From Streptomyces sp. NRRL F-5126 (GTDB lineage Bacteria > Actinomycetota > Actinomycetes > Streptomycetales > Streptomycetaceae), in contig NZ_JOFZ01000002.1 of NCBI RefSeq assembly GCF_000721265.1, positions 434,001 to 498,000 on the forward strand: a DNA stretch of 64,000 nt. The letters run 5' to 3'. The notes under the pieces are model-generated. The model was not told where the DNA came from, ran no database searches, and saw nothing but the letters and a program-made list of their open reading frames with translations. The translations under genes and the position numbers were made by a program. Positions 53,813 to 62,991 of this stretch are shown here, piece after piece. Positions within the stretch are counted from its first letter, which is position 1. Each line of letters begins with the position of its first letter.

Positions 53813-54340
53813 TCAGGCGCTGCGGTCGAGAGCGCGCAGGCTGCGGTCCGTGATGGACCGCGCGCCTCGCCCTATGGCGATCGTGCCGGACTGCACGAGC
53901 TCCTTGATCCCGTACTGTTCGAGCATCCTCAGCATGGCGGCCAGCTTGTCGCTCGAACCGGTGGCCTCGATGGTGACGGCGTCGGGGGAGACGTCCACGG
54001 TCTTGGCGCGGAACAGCTGGACGATCTCGACGATCTGGCTGCGGGTCTCGTTGTCGGCGCGCACCTTGACCAGCACGAGCTCGCGCTGGATCGCGGCGCC
54101 GGGCTCGAGTTCGACGATCTTCAGGACGTTGACCAGCTTGTTGAGCTGCTTCGTCACCTGTTCGAGCGGCAGTTCCTCGACGTTCACCACGATCGTGATG
54201 CGGGAGATGTCGGGGTGCTCGGTGACACCGACCGCGAGCGAGTCGATGTTGAAGCCCCGGCGGGAGAACAGGGCGGCGATCCTGGCGAGGATGCCGGGTG
54301 TGTCCTCGACCAGGACGGAGAGCGTGTGCTTCGTGGACAT
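53813..54340 (-). CDS. ilvN: Acetolactate synthase regulatory (small) subunit
   Basis: 175 residues. The ACT domain HTLSVLVEDTPGILARIAALF binds valine for feedback inhibition, followed by GFNIDSLAVGVTEHPDISRIT and a C-terminal domain near LAAMLRMLEQYGIKELVQSG. It begins 29 bp after the ilvB stop. ATG 54340 is chosen over the longer frame that runs through ilvB. Confidence 0.96.
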   Translation of the reverse strand: MSTKHTLSVLVEDTPGILARIAALFSRRGFNIDSLAVGVTEHPDISRITIVVNVEELPLEQVTKQLNKLVNVLKIVELEPGAAIQRELVLVKVRADNETRSQIVEIVQLFRAKTVDVSPDAVTIEATGSSDKLAAMLRMLEQYGIKELVQSGTIAIGRGARSITDRSLRALDRSA

Positions 54341-54369
54341 GGGAGTCTCTCTGGTCTCTCGGTCGGGGC

Positions 54370-56241
54370 TCAGTTGTCGGAGGCTTCGCCGAAGTCGGGG
54401 CGGACGCCGAGTGCGGCCATGATCTCGTCGTTCGACGTGCCGGCGGCGACCATGGGCCACACCATCGCGTCCTCGTGGACGATGAAGTCGACCACGACGG
54501 GACGGTCGTTGATGGCGTTGGCCTTGGCGATCACGGCGTCCAGCTCGTCGGGCGACTCGCAGCGGATCCCGACGCACCCCATGGCCTCCGACAGCTTCAC
54601 GAAGTCGGGGACGCGCGTGCCGCTGCTCGGCCGGCTCGCCGCGTCGTTGCCGTCCCGCAGGGTGGTGTGGGAGTAGCGCTGGTTGTAGAAGAGGCTCTGC
54701 CACTGGTGGACCATGCCGAGGACGCCGTTGTTGATGATGGCGACCTTGATCGGGATGTTGTTCAGCGCGCAGGTGGTCAGCTCCTGATTGGTCATCTGGA
54801 AGCAGCCGTCGCCGTCGATGGCCCACACGGTGGAGCCGGGCCTTCCGACCTTGGCGCCCATCGCGGCGGGCACCGCGTACCCCATCGTCCCGGCGCCGCC
54901 GGAGTTGAGCCACGTCGCGGGCCTGTCGTAGTCGACGAAGTGCGCCGCCCACATCTGGTGCTGCCCCACGCCGGCCGCGTACACGGTGTCCTCGGGCGCG
55001 AGCTGCCCGATGCGCTGGATGACCTGCTGCGGGGAGAGCGAACCGTCCTCCGGCTGGTCGTAGCCGAGCGGGTATGTCTGCCGCCAGCGGTCCAGGTCCT
55101 TCCACCACGCCTGGTAGCCGCCCGCCGCCGCGTCGCCGAGGGTGCCGCCCGTGTGCTCGGCCTGCACCGCCTGCACCAGGTCCGCGAGCACCTCGCGCGC
55201 GTCGCCGACGATCGGCACGTCCGCGGCGCGGTTCTTGCCGATCTCCGCCGGATCGATGTCCGCGTGCACGATCTTCGCGTACGGCGCGAAGCTGTCCAGC
55301 TTGCCCGTGACGCGGTCGTCGAACCTGGCCCCGAGCGCCACGATCAGGTCGGCCTTCTGCAGCGCGGTGACGGCCGTGACCGCGCCGTGCATCCCGGGCA
55401 TGCCCACGTGCAGCGGGTGGCTGTCGGGGAACGCGCCGAGCGCCATCAGCGTGGTCGTGACGGGCGCTTTGGTCAGCTCCGCGAGGACCCGCAGCTCGGC
55501 CGTCGCGCCGGACTTCACCACGCCGCCGCCCACGTACAGCACGGGGCGCTTGGCCTGGCCGATCAGCTTCGCGGCCTCGCGGATCTGCTTCGCGTGCGGC
55601 TTCGTCACCGGGCGGTAGCCGGGCAGGTCCATGACGGGCGGCCAGGAGAACGTGGTCCGCGCCTGCAGCGCGTCCTTGGCGATGTCGACGAGGACGGGGC
55701 CGGGGCGGCCCGTGCCCGCGATGTGGAACGCCTCGGCGATCGTCCTCGGGATGTCCTTCGCGTCCTTGACCAGGAAGTTGTGCTTCGTGACCGGCATCGT
55801 GATGCCGACGATGTCCGCCTCCTGGAAGGCGTCCGTGCCGATCGCCTTCGACGCGACCTGGCCGGTGATCGCGACGATCCCCACGGAGTCCATGTGCGCG
55901 TCGGCGATCGGGGTGACCAGGTTGGTGGCCCCGGGGCCCGAGGTGGCCATGCACACCCCGACCTTGCCGGTGGCCTGCGCGTAACCGACGGCCGCGTGAC
56001 CCGCGCCCTGCTCGTGGCGGACGAGTACGTGGCGGACCCTGGTCGAGTCCATCATCGGGTCGTACGCGGGGAGGATCGCGCCGCCGGGGATGCCGAACAC
56101 GGTGTCGGCCCCCACCTCTTCGAGTGAGCGGATGAGGGACTGCGCACCCGTGAGGTGTTCGACGGTGGCGGAAGGCGCTCCGCCGCTACGGGCCCGCGGC
56201 TGCGGATGGTGGGCCCCGGTGGCCTGCTCGGTCATCGGCAT
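54370..56241 (-). CDS. ilvB: Acetolactate synthase catalytic (large) subunit
   Basis: ThDP/FAD enzyme for acetolactate and acetohydroxybutyrate. About 623 residues. [18 protein letters not shown] and [19 protein letters not shown] (catalytic Glu) lie near residues 65-100. The ThDP-binding motif is [18 protein letters not shown] near residue 485, followed by [21 protein letters not shown] 56241 is used; ATG 56235 is equal. A leader peptide gene and attenuator precede it by about 50-170 bp. Confidence 0.96.
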   Translation of the reverse strand: MPMTEQATGAHHPQPRARSGGAPSATVEHLTGAQSLIRSLEEVGADTVFGIPGGAILPAYDPMMDSTRVRHVLVRHEQGAGHAAVGYAQATGKVGVCMATSGPGATNLVTPIADAHMDSVGIVAITGQVASKAIGTDAFQEADIVGITMPVTKHNFLVKDAKDIPRTIAEAFHIAGTGRPGPVLVDIAKDALQARTTFSWPPVMDLPGYRPVTKPHAKQIREAAKLIGQAKRPVLYVGGGVVKSGATAELRVLAELTKAPVTTTLMALGAFPDSHPLHVGMPGMHGAVTAVTALQKADLIVALGARFDDRVTGKLDSFAPYAKIVHADIDPAEIGKNRAADVPIVGDAREVLADLVQAVQAEHTGGTLGDAAAGGYQAWWKDLDRWRQTYPLGYDQPEDGSLSPQQVIQRIGQLAPEDTVYAAGVGQHQMWAAHFVDYDRPATWLNSGGAGTMGYAVPAAMGAKVGRPGSTVWAIDGDGCFQMTNQELTTCALNNIPIKVAIINNGVLGMVHQWQSLFYNQRYSHTTLRDGNDAASRPSSGTRVPDFVKLSEAMGCVGIRCESPDELDAVIAKANAINDRPVVVDFIVHEDAMVWPMVAAGTSNDEIMAALGVRPDFGEASDN

Positions 56242-56293
56242 TCTCTTCTCAGGGCTGGGGTTCTGCGAGGGTGTCGGGGTGTGCCGGTGCAAC

Positions 56294-56329
56294 AAAAAAC
56301 CCCCCGTGCCAGAAGGCAAGCGAGGGGAG
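56294..56329 (-). terminator. Attenuator hairpin upstream of ilvB
   Basis: On the minus strand CCCC TCGCTT GCC TTCT GGC AC GGGG forms a two-part stem, immediately followed by a run of six T (56294-56299). It lies between the leader peptide stop (56370) and ilvB (56241). With the Ile/Leu/Val-rich leader, it is the expected terminator of a branched-chain-amino-acid attenuation system. Confidence 0.85.
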
Positions 56330-56369
56330 CGCGTCGGTGAGGTTCCGCGGAGCCGTCATGGGCTCTGCT

Positions 56370-56411
56370 TCAGCCGACGCGCTGTCCAAGTACGAGGATT
56401 CGGGTGCGCAT
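56370..56411 (-). CDS. ilvB operon leader peptide
   Basis: 13 residues, MRTRILVLGQRVG. The run Ile-Leu-Val-Leu at positions 5-8 and a later Val allow ribosome stalling when branched-chain aminoacyl-tRNA is scarce. The ATG at 56411 has GGGGGAGGG just upstream. Leader-peptide attenuation has been predicted for actinobacterial ilvB operons, so this assignment is firm in type though too short for ORF finders. The alternative downstream pairing could not be drawn with certainty. Confidence 0.88.
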   Translation of the reverse strand: MRTRILVLGQRVG

Positions 56412-56444
56412 GGCACTGACCCTCCCCCTGCCGCGCCACACCTG

Positions 56445-59400
56445 TCAAGTGGGTGGGACCGGCGTCTCACCATTCGAGCGGGCCGAGGGGAAAGCCAGCC
56501 GTTCGGCGGGCAGCGGGCGGGGCCTCATGCCGGGCAACGACGGGGCGGTGAAGCCGTGCCCCGCCGCGACGGGCGTGCACGGCCCGCACACGGCGGCCGC
56601 GAGCGCGGGTCCCTCCACGGCCCGCGGGGAGCCTGGGGCGGCCGGCGCGCCGGCTCCGTCGGGCACCGGATACCCGCCCCGGCTCAGCGCGCGGCGCAGC
56701 CGGTACTCGTCCAGCGGTCCCGAGAAGGCGGCCCCCTGGCCGTGGGTGCACCCCAGCGCCCGCAGGGCGGGGATCTGCTCCGTGCGGTCCACGCCGTCGG
56801 CGACGGAGTGCATCCCGAGGTCGCGCGCGATCCGCAGCAACCCGGCGGTGATCTTGTGCAGCCTCGGGGACTCCACGATGCCCTCCACCAGACCCCGATC
56901 CAGCTTCAGCACGTCGAGGGGCAGCCTGCGTAAGGCATGGATGGCCGTGAACCCGCTGCCGAACGCGTCCAGTGCGATCCGTACGCCGTGCCCGCGCAGG
57001 GAGCGCAGGCGCTGCTCGAGCTCGTCGAGGTCCGCGCCGTGGTCCACGTCGGCCAGCTCGATCATCAGCGACCCGGGGGGCAGGCGGTGGCGCGCGAGCA
57101 GCGCCTCGACGCTGTCGCCCCGCGGCGGCCGCTCCAGCAGGCGCCGCGCCGGCAGCCGGACCGCGACCGGGGCGCGCACACCCGTGACCCGGGAGCGCTC
57201 GGTGGCCCTCTCGACCGCGTCCTCGAGGAGCCGGCGGCCGAACTCCGCCGCCTGGCCGTGGTCGTGGGCGTCGGCGATCCGCAGGAACTCGGCGGGGGTG
57301 AACAGCAGGCCGTGCGGTGCCCGCCAGCGCGGCTGCGCCGTGACGACCGCGACCCTGCCGCTGGCGAGGCTCACCACCGGCTGGTGCAGGAGCGTGAACT
57401 CGCCCTCGTGCAGCGCCGCGCGCACCCGGCCCGTCAGCTCAGCGCCGCGCACGGCGTCCGTCCGCAGCCGCGGCGTGTACAGCTCGACGCGGTTCTTGCC
57501 CGCCGCCTTGGCGCTGTACATCGCGAGGTCGGCGTTGCGCATCAGCCCGGCGGGGTTCGTGCCGCTCTCCGCGAAGGCGACCCCGATCGAGGCGGCGACC
57601 CGTACGTCGTGCCCCTCGATGCGGTACGGCTCCGACAGCGTCAGGCGCAGCCTGCCGGCGATCTCCTGGACCAGCTCCTCGCGTGGGACACCGTCGCCGC
57701 CGCCGTCGCCCGTGAGGACGAGGGCGGCGAACTCGTCGCCGCCGAGCCGCGCCACGGTGTCGCCCGCGCGGACGGAGGCCTGCAGGCGCCGGGCGGCGCG
57801 GATCAGCAGTTCGTCGCCCACCTGGTGGCCGAGGCGGTCGTTGACGCCCTTGAACCCGTCCAGGTCGATGTAGAGGACTGCCGTGCCCGCGTCGCCGGAG
57901 CGGCGCCCGGCCAGCGCCTGCCCCACCCGCTGGGTGAACAGCGCCCTGTTGGGCAGGTCGGTGAGCGGGTCGTGCTCGGCGTTGTGCTGCAACTGCGCCT
58001 GGAGGCGTACGCGCTCGGTCACGTCCCGGCTGTTGAAGATCAGCCCGTCCTCGTGGCGGTTGACCGTCGACTCCACGTTCAGCCATGCGCCGCTGCCCGA
58101 CCTGAACCGGTACTCGACGCGCGCGCTCGGCTCCGCCGCGGGCGACGCGGCGAGGAAGCGGCGCACCTCGTGGACGACCCCGCCCAGGTCGGCCGGGTGG
58201 ATCAGCGAGGCCAGCTCCTCGCCTTCGAGCTCCTCGGCGCCCCTGCCGTAGACGCCGGACGCCGCGGGGCTCACGTACCGCAGGACGCCGGACGGGGCGG
58301 CGATCATGATCACGTCGCTCGAACCCTGGACGAGCGACCTGAAGTGGTTCTCCTTCTGGGCCAGTTCCTGGGTGAGCGCCACATGGTCGACGAGCATGAT
58401 GCCCTGCCGGACGACGAGGGCGAGCACCACCGTGCAGCCGGTGAGGATGACGACCCGGTCCACCTGGTGACCCTCGACCGCCGTGTACAGGATCCCCAGC
58501 GTGCACACGGCCGCGGCGAGGTAGGGCGCGAGCGCCGCGAGGGAGCTCGCGATCCCGCGCCGCCTGCGCGCCCGCCCGCGCGGCGCCCGCGGCGCCGGCT
58601 CCGGCATGTGCCGCACGCCCCACGGCGCGTACGCCAGCAGCAGGGATCCGGCGAACCAGCCGGCGTCGAGCAGCTGACCCGAGTGGTAGCCGGCACGCAG
58701 CAGCGGTGACGTGAACAGGCCGTCGCACAGCACGGTCAGGGCCAGGGCGCTGATGGCGGTGTTCACCGCCGTGCGACTCGCCGTGTGCCGGAAATGCAGC
58801 GCGAGCACCATGCTGACCAGCACGATGTCGAGCAGGGGATAGGCGAGGGCGAGCGCCGACTGGGCGACGCTCGGGCCGTCCACATGCGCGGTGTGGGCGA
58901 GCGCGAGGCTCCAGGACAGCGTCAGCAGCGATCCGCCGATCAGCCAGGCGTCGAGGCCGAGGCAGATCCAGCCGGCCTTGGTGTCCGGGCGTTTGGCGAG
59001 GACGAGGAGGCCGACGATGGCCGGGGGCGCGAAGCAGAGGAAGAACAGGTCCGCGAGCGAAGGGGTGGGCACGGGCTCGTGCAGCACCACCTCGTACCAC
59101 CCCCATACGCCGTTGCCGCCGGCGGCCATGAACGACGAGAGGGAGAACAGCAGCCAGGCCGGCCGGAACCTTCGCCCCCGGCCGCGCGCGTAGAGGAAGC
59201 ACGAGACCGAGGCGACGAGAGCCGCGAAGCTCAGGCCGAAGTCGCCCATGATCAGTGCCAGTTCCTGGGATCCCCAGCCCATCGCGGCCCCCGTCGCATA
59301 GGCGGCACAGACGAGGGCCAGCAGGAGCTGCCCGGCCAGACCGGCGTTGCCGGCGCCTGACGCGTGGCGTCTGCCGAGGAAGACCCCCGCGGCGCTCACC

Positions 59401-59552
59401 GGCCCACTCCGGGACGCATCACTGTCGCTACTTCGGTCCACCGGCCGTGCATCGCCCGTCGCCCCCTCGGATACTGGTCGCTCCCCGCGCCGCCCCACAC
59501 GCGACGCAGCCCCGGACCGGGACGATACACCAGAGTCGTCACTCAGGGACAT
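56445..59552 (-). CDS. cdgF: Membrane PAS-GGDEF-degenerate EAL protein (CdgF type)
   Basis: 1035 residues. About eight membrane helices lie between residues 70 and 380, a PAS domain at about 405-520 (SSDVIMIAAPSGVLRYVSPAAS), GGDEF near 603 (ARLGGDEFAALV) with the RxxD inhibitory site (RAGD) at the right distance, and an EAL-like domain from about 720. Its motifs are broken: EAL is TAQ (AVVTAQPRW), the Asn of the VNVS block is Arg, DDFGTGYS is DAFGSGFT and AEGVE is ADGVD. It is likely a diguanylate cyclase with a non-catalytic EAL domain. I link the position before ilvB to cdgF from memory. Confidence 0.88.
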   Translation of the reverse strand: MSLSDDSGVSSRSGAASRVGRRGERPVSEGATGDARPVDRSSDSDASRSGPVSAAGVFLGRRHASGAGNAGLAGQLLLALVCAAYATGAAMGWGSQELALIMGDFGLSFAALVASVSCFLYARGRGRRFRPAWLLFSLSSFMAAGGNGVWGWYEVVLHEPVPTPSLADLFFLCFAPPAIVGLLVLAKRPDTKAGWICLGLDAWLIGGSLLTLSWSLALAHTAHVDGPSVAQSALALAYPLLDIVLVSMVLALHFRHTASRTAVNTAISALALTVLCDGLFTSPLLRAGYHSGQLLDAGWFAGSLLLAYAPWGVRHMPEPAPRAPRGRARRRRGIASSLAALAPYLAAAVCTLGILYTAVEGHQVDRVVILTGCTVVLALVVRQGIMLVDHVALTQELAQKENHFRSLVQGSSDVIMIAAPSGVLRYVSPAASGVYGRGAEELEGEELASLIHPADLGGVVHEVRRFLAASPAAEPSARVEYRFRSGSGAWLNVESTVNRHEDGLIFNSRDVTERVRLQAQLQHNAEHDPLTDLPNRALFTQRVGQALAGRRSGDAGTAVLYIDLDGFKGVNDRLGHQVGDELLIRAARRLQASVRAGDTVARLGGDEFAALVLTGDGGGDGVPREELVQEIAGRLRLTLSEPYRIEGHDVRVAASIGVAFAESGTNPAGLMRNADLAMYSAKAAGKNRVELYTPRLRTDAVRGAELTGRVRAALHEGEFTLLHQPVVSLASGRVAVVTAQPRWRAPHGLLFTPAEFLRIADAHDHGQAAEFGRRLLEDAVERATERSRVTGVRAPVAVRLPARRLLERPPRGDSVEALLARHRLPPGSLMIELADVDHGADLDELEQRLRSLRGHGVRIALDAFGSGFTAIHALRRLPLDVLKLDRGLVEGIVESPRLHKITAGLLRIARDLGMHSVADGVDRTEQIPALRALGCTHGQGAAFSGPLDEYRLRRALSRGGYPVPDGAGAPAAPGSPRAVEGPALAAAVCGPCTPVAAGHGFTAPSLPGMRPRPLPAERLAFPSARSNGETPVPPT

Positions 59553-59559
59553 AGTCCCT
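59545..59559 (-). promoter_or_regulatory. Hairpin covering the ribosome site and start codon of the GGDEF gene
   Basis: On the transcript AGGGAC pairs with GUCCCU around UAU. The first arm is the Shine-Dalgarno sequence (GAGGGA) and the AUG is in the loop and second arm. It may restrict translation of this gene. Confidence 0.5.
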
Positions 59560-59565
59560 CTACTC

Positions 59566-59643
59566 TCCGTGACGATCTGGGGTGTTGCGGCACCGCGGGT
59601 CCTGAACGCTGCGAAGAGTGGTCACGGAAAGGCACTCCGTGAC
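59566..59643. repeat. Three TCCGTGAC half-sites upstream of the GGDEF gene
   Basis: TCCGTGAC at 59566-59573 and 59636-59643, with its complement GTCACGGA at 59621-59628. The last two form a perfect inverted repeat with a 7-bp spacer. Candidate regulator-binding sites for the promoter of the downstream minus-strand gene. Confidence 0.5.
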
Positions 59644-59647
59644 GGGC

Positions 59648-60595
59648 TCACTTAGTGGTCATTACCACGTTCTGGAGCTTTTCACCCCCGGCGAACCGGG
59701 TCAGTTGTGCCGAGAGGAGGCTTTTGGCGCGCGGCTCGAAGGCGGAAGTGGAGCCTCCGACATGGGGGCTGACGAGCACGCCGGGGGCGTGCCAGAGGGG
59801 GTGGCCCGCGGGCAGCGGCTCGGGGTCGGTGACGTCGAGCGCCGCGGTGATCCGGCCGCTCTCCACCTCCGCGAGCAGCGCCTTCGTGTCGACGACGGGC
59901 CCGCGGGCGACGTTGACGAGCAGGGCGCCGCGCTGCATACGGGAGAGGAAGTCGGCGCCGGCGAGACCCCGGGTCGCGTCCGTCAGCGGGGTGGCGAGGA
60001 TGACCACGTCGGCGTCCGGCAGCAGTGAGGGCAGATCGGAGAGCGCGTGGACGTGGCCGCGCGCGGTTTCGCGCGCCGAGCGCGCGACGCGCACCACCCG
60101 CGCGCACTCGAAGGCGGCGAGCCGGTCCTCGATGGCCGCGCCTATGGCCCCGTAGCCCACGATCAGCACCGACCGGTCGGCGAGCGCCGGGTAGAAGCCC
60201 TGCAGCCACTCCTCACGCTCCTGCGCCCTCACGAACTTCGGGATGTTGCGCAGCGAGGCGAGCGTCAGGGCGAGCGCCAGCTCCGCCGTGCTCGCCTCGT
60301 GCACCCCGCGCGCGTTGCACAGCAGTACACCGGGGGCGAGCGGGCCGAGCCCGGGCACGACGTGGTCCACGCCGGCGGACAGCGTCTGCACGACCCGCAC
60401 CGACCGCATCGCGGCCAGAGGCCTGACCGCGACCTCGGAACCCTTCATGTAGGGGACGGCGTAGAAGGCGCAGTCCGCCGGGTCGGCGGGGAAGTCCTGA
60501 TCCCCGTCCCAGAAGCGGTAGGTGAGGGTGTCGGGCAGCCCCTCGATCTCGTCGGTCCCGTACGGAAGCCATACCTCTGGCGCGTCGATGCTCAT
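59648..60595 (-). CDS. D-2-hydroxyacid dehydrogenase family protein
   Basis: 315 residues. The NAD-binding motif is VLIVGYGAIGAAIEDRL near residue 150, RGALLVNVARGPVVDTKALL near 230 (substrate Arg), DVTDPEPLPAGHPLW with the Glu, and SPHVGGST with the catalytic His. A glyoxylate/hydroxypyruvate or D-lactate-type oxidoreductase; specificity unknown. ATG 60595 is preferred over 60628. It is short for serA and lacks ACT domains. Confidence 0.9.
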   Translation of the reverse strand: MSIDAPEVWLPYGTDEIEGLPDTLTYRFWDGDQDFPADPADCAFYAVPYMKGSEVAVRPLAAMRSVRVVQTLSAGVDHVVPGLGPLAPGVLLCNARGVHEASTAELALALTLASLRNIPKFVRAQEREEWLQGFYPALADRSVLIVGYGAIGAAIEDRLAAFECARVVRVARSARETARGHVHALSDLPSLLPDADVVILATPLTDATRGLAGADFLSRMQRGALLVNVARGPVVDTKALLAEVESGRITAALDVTDPEPLPAGHPLWHAPGVLVSPHVGGSTSAFEPRAKSLLSAQLTRFAGGEKLQNVVMTTK

Positions 60596-60665
60596 GGTCA
60601 GGAGGCTATGCCACGCCGCATCCGGCACGCGGGGCCCCAGCGCCCCGGGCCCCGGGCCCCGGCCG

Positions 60666-61859
60666 TCACAGCCGTGCCGCCTTGAGCGCCATGTGCAGCA
60701 GCAGGCGGTCCTCTCCCCGCGCGAGGTCGAGGCCGGTGAGGTGCTCGATGCGGGAGAGCCGGTAGTAGAGCGTCTGGCGGTGGATGCCGAGGGCCGCGGC
60801 GGTGCGGCCCGCCTGCCCCGCGTGGTCGAGGTAGCTCTCGGCGGTCGACGCCAGGTCCGCGTGGGCCGGGGCGAGCAGCGGCGCGACCGCCGGGTCGCAC
60901 CCCGGCGGCAGGCGCGTCAGCAGGCGGTACGCGCCGATGTCCGCCCAGTCGGCGACCGGGCCGAGCGCGGGCCTCGCCCGCGCCGCCCGCGCTGCGCCGG
61001 CCGCCTCCTGCCACGCCCCGGGTAGCTCCGCGAGCCCGCGCCGCGGCGAGGCCGCGCCGGCCGTCGCCCCGGGGCCCGCCGACCCGCACAGCCGGCCGGC
61101 GGCCGCGGCCACCGCGGACATCCCGTCCGCAGAGCGCAGCCGCACGAGCAGGGCCAGCACGGACGTCGCCCCGCCGGGCCGCGCACGCGGGACACCGGGG
61201 GCGGTCGCGGGGGCCGCGGCCGGGAACGGGGCGTCGAGTGGCAGCGTGCACAGCGCGGCCGTCCCCGGCACTGCGCGGGCCGGCGGCTCCTCGCCCGGCC
61301 AGGGCGCGACGCACACCACCGTGTGCAGCCCGTCCCCGCTCGGCCCGAGCGCGGTGCGCAGCGCCGCGAGCGCCATGTCGCGCTCCCAGCCGTGCTCCGC
61401 GGTGAGCACGGCGCGCAGTTCGCGGGCGAGGTCCGCGTCCGCCTTCACGTCCTCCGCGAGCAGGTCGCCGATCCTCTGCGTCACGTCCATGGCGGCCGCG
61501 AGCCGGGACGCTCCCGGGCCCGTCGCCGAGTCGTCGAGCAGCCACACGTAGCCGAGCACCATCCCCCGATGGCGTACCGGCAGGCAGATCCTGCCGCGGA
61601 AGACGCCCGCGTCCGGCGAGGCGGGGATGCGCACGGGGCCCGTCGCGCGCGTGATGCCGAACCCCTCGAACCAGGCGCGCACGCCGGGCGACGACTTGCG
61701 GGTGAGGATCGAGCGCGTCCTGACGGGGTCCATGACCAGGTCGTCGTCGCTGTCGTGGGCCCCGAAGGCGATCAGCCGGAAGTCGCGGTTCTCCAGCGTC
61801 GCGGGCACGCCCACCAGCGCGGAGATCTCGTCGACCAGCTCCTGGTAATCGCCCTTCAC
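60666..61859 (-). CDS. PucR/CdaR-type transcriptional regulator
   Basis: 397 residues. The N-terminal region has a GAF-like sensor ([23 protein letters not shown] at about residues 88-110), and the C-terminus is the PucR helix-turn-helix, [21 protein letters not shown] near residue 360. It is divergent from proline dehydrogenase with 149 bp between starts, containing two matching palindromes. This makes it the probable regulator of the put genes, presumably proline-responsive; the ligand is inferred, not shown. Confidence 0.85.
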   Translation of the reverse strand: MKGDYQELVDEISALVGVPATLENRDFRLIAFGAHDSDDDLVMDPVRTRSILTRKSSPGVRAWFEGFGITRATGPVRIPASPDAGVFRGRICLPVRHRGMVLGYVWLLDDSATGPGASRLAAAMDVTQRIGDLLAEDVKADADLARELRAVLTAEHGWERDMALAALRTALGPSGDGLHTVVCVAPWPGEEPPARAVPGTAALCTLPLDAPFPAAAPATAPGVPRARPGGATSVLALLVRLRSADGMSAVAAAAGRLCGSAGPGATAGAASPRRGLAELPGAWQEAAGAARAARARPALGPVADWADIGAYRLLTRLPPGCDPAVAPLLAPAHADLASTAESYLDHAGQAGRTAAALGIHRQTLYYRLSRIEHLTGLDLARGEDRLLLHMALKAARL

Positions 61860-61879
61860 CCGGCCATTCTCGCACCGCT

Positions 61880-61895
61880 TCAGACATATGTCTGA
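61880..61895. promoter_or_regulatory. 16-bp palindrome TCAGACATATGTCTGA
   Basis: Perfect dyad containing GACA-N2-TGTC, 21 bp from the PucR-type start. The same core recurs at 61916-61925 as GACAGCTGTC, centres 33 bp (about three helical turns) apart. A strong candidate operator for the neighbouring regulator. Confidence 0.65.
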
Positions 61896-61915
61896 GATCG
61901 TGCGCGGTGATGCGT

Positions 61916-61925
61916 GACAGCTGTC
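61916..61925. promoter_or_regulatory. 10-bp palindrome GACAGCTGTC
   Basis: Second GACA-N2-TGTC dyad in the put divergent promoter region, upstream of a TAACGT -10-like hexamer (61951-61956) on the proline dehydrogenase side. Confidence 0.55.
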
Positions 61926-62008
61926 GATGGCAGCGGACCGCCGTCCTCCCTAACGTGCGAAGTGGCCGCCGAGTCCCACGGCCCGCTCGATCTCTCATGG
62001 AGGTGCCC

Positions 62009-62935
62009 GTGCTGGGTCCCGTGATCCTCGCCGCGTCGCGCAGCGACGCCCTGCGCCGCACGATCTCTGCCGCGCCGCTGACCAAGCCGGTCGTCCGGCG
62101 CTTCATCGCCGGGGAGTCGGTCGAGGCGACGGCGCCCGCCATCGAGACCATGGCCTCCCAGGGCCTCGAAGTCACCCTCGACGTATTGGGCGAGGACGTC
62201 ACCGATCCGGCCGAGGCCACCCGCTCGCGCGACGCGTACCTCAGGCTCATCGAGGTACTCGGGCCCCTGCAGCTCGGTGAGCGCGCCGAGATGTCGGTGA
62301 AGCTGTCCTGCATGGGCCAGGCGCTCGACGGCGGCCACGACATCGCGCTGAAGAACGTCACCGCGATCGTCGAGGCCGCGAACGCCATCGGCACCACCGT
62401 CACCCTCGACGCCGAGGACCACACCACCGTCGACTCGACGCTCGCCATCCACTCCGCGCTGCGCGAGCGTTTCCCCCGAACCGGCGCCGTCGTCCAGTCG
62501 TACCTGTTCCGCACGGAGGAGGACTGCCGCAGGCTCGCCGCCGAGGGCAGCCGCGTCCGGCTGGTGAAGGGCGCCTACAAGGAGCCCGCCTCCGTCGCGT
62601 ACCAGGACAAGGCCGAGGTCGACAAGGCGTACGTGCGCTGCCTGCGCGTCCTCATGGAGGGCGACGGCTACCCGATGGTCGGCTCCCACGACCCGCGGCT
62701 CATCGCCATCGGCCAGGAGCTGGCACAGCGCGCGGGCCGCAAGCTCGCCGACTACGAGTTCCAGATGCTGTACGGCATCCGCACCGCCGAGCAGCACCGG
62801 CTGGCGGCCGAGGGCCACCGCATGCGCGTCTACGTCGCCTACGGCACCGACTGGTACGGCTACTTCATGCGGCGCCTCGCCGAGCGCCCGGCCAACCTCG
62901 CCTTCTTCCTGCGCTCGCTGGCCGGCCGCGGCTGA
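62009..62935 (+). CDS. Proline dehydrogenase
   Basis: FAD enzyme oxidising proline to pyrroline-5-carboxylate. About 308 residues, the monofunctional actinobacterial form. VTLDVLGEDVTDPAEATRSRD, LSVKLS-type block (seen as MSVKLSCMG), VTLDAEDHTTVDSTLAI, RVRLVKGAYKEPASVAYQDK and the C-terminal EFQMLYGIRTAEQHRLAAEG are diagnostic. The GTG at 62009 is chosen with GGAGG 5 bp upstream; ATG 61997 is an alternative. It is followed 57 bp later by the P5C dehydrogenase gene. Confidence 0.94.
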   Translation: MLGPVILAASRSDALRRTISAAPLTKPVVRRFIAGESVEATAPAIETMASQGLEVTLDVLGEDVTDPAEATRSRDAYLRLIEVLGPLQLGERAEMSVKLSCMGQALDGGHDIALKNVTAIVEAANAIGTTVTLDAEDHTTVDSTLAIHSALRERFPRTGAVVQSYLFRTEEDCRRLAAEGSRVRLVKGAYKEPASVAYQDKAEVDKAYVRCLRVLMEGDGYPMVGSHDPRLIAIGQELAQRAGRKLADYEFQMLYGIRTAEQHRLAAEGHRMRVYVAYGTDWYGYFMRRLAERPANLAFFLRSLAGRG

Positions 62936-62991
62936 CCGGCGTGCCCCGCCCGACCACGGACACCCCACGACCGAAAAGGAGTGACGGCACC

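Noticed and set aside
56249..56473. 74-residue minus-strand ORF upstream of ilvB
   Set aside because: Occupies the attenuator region; the 13-codon leader with an Ile-Leu-Val-Leu run explains the region better.
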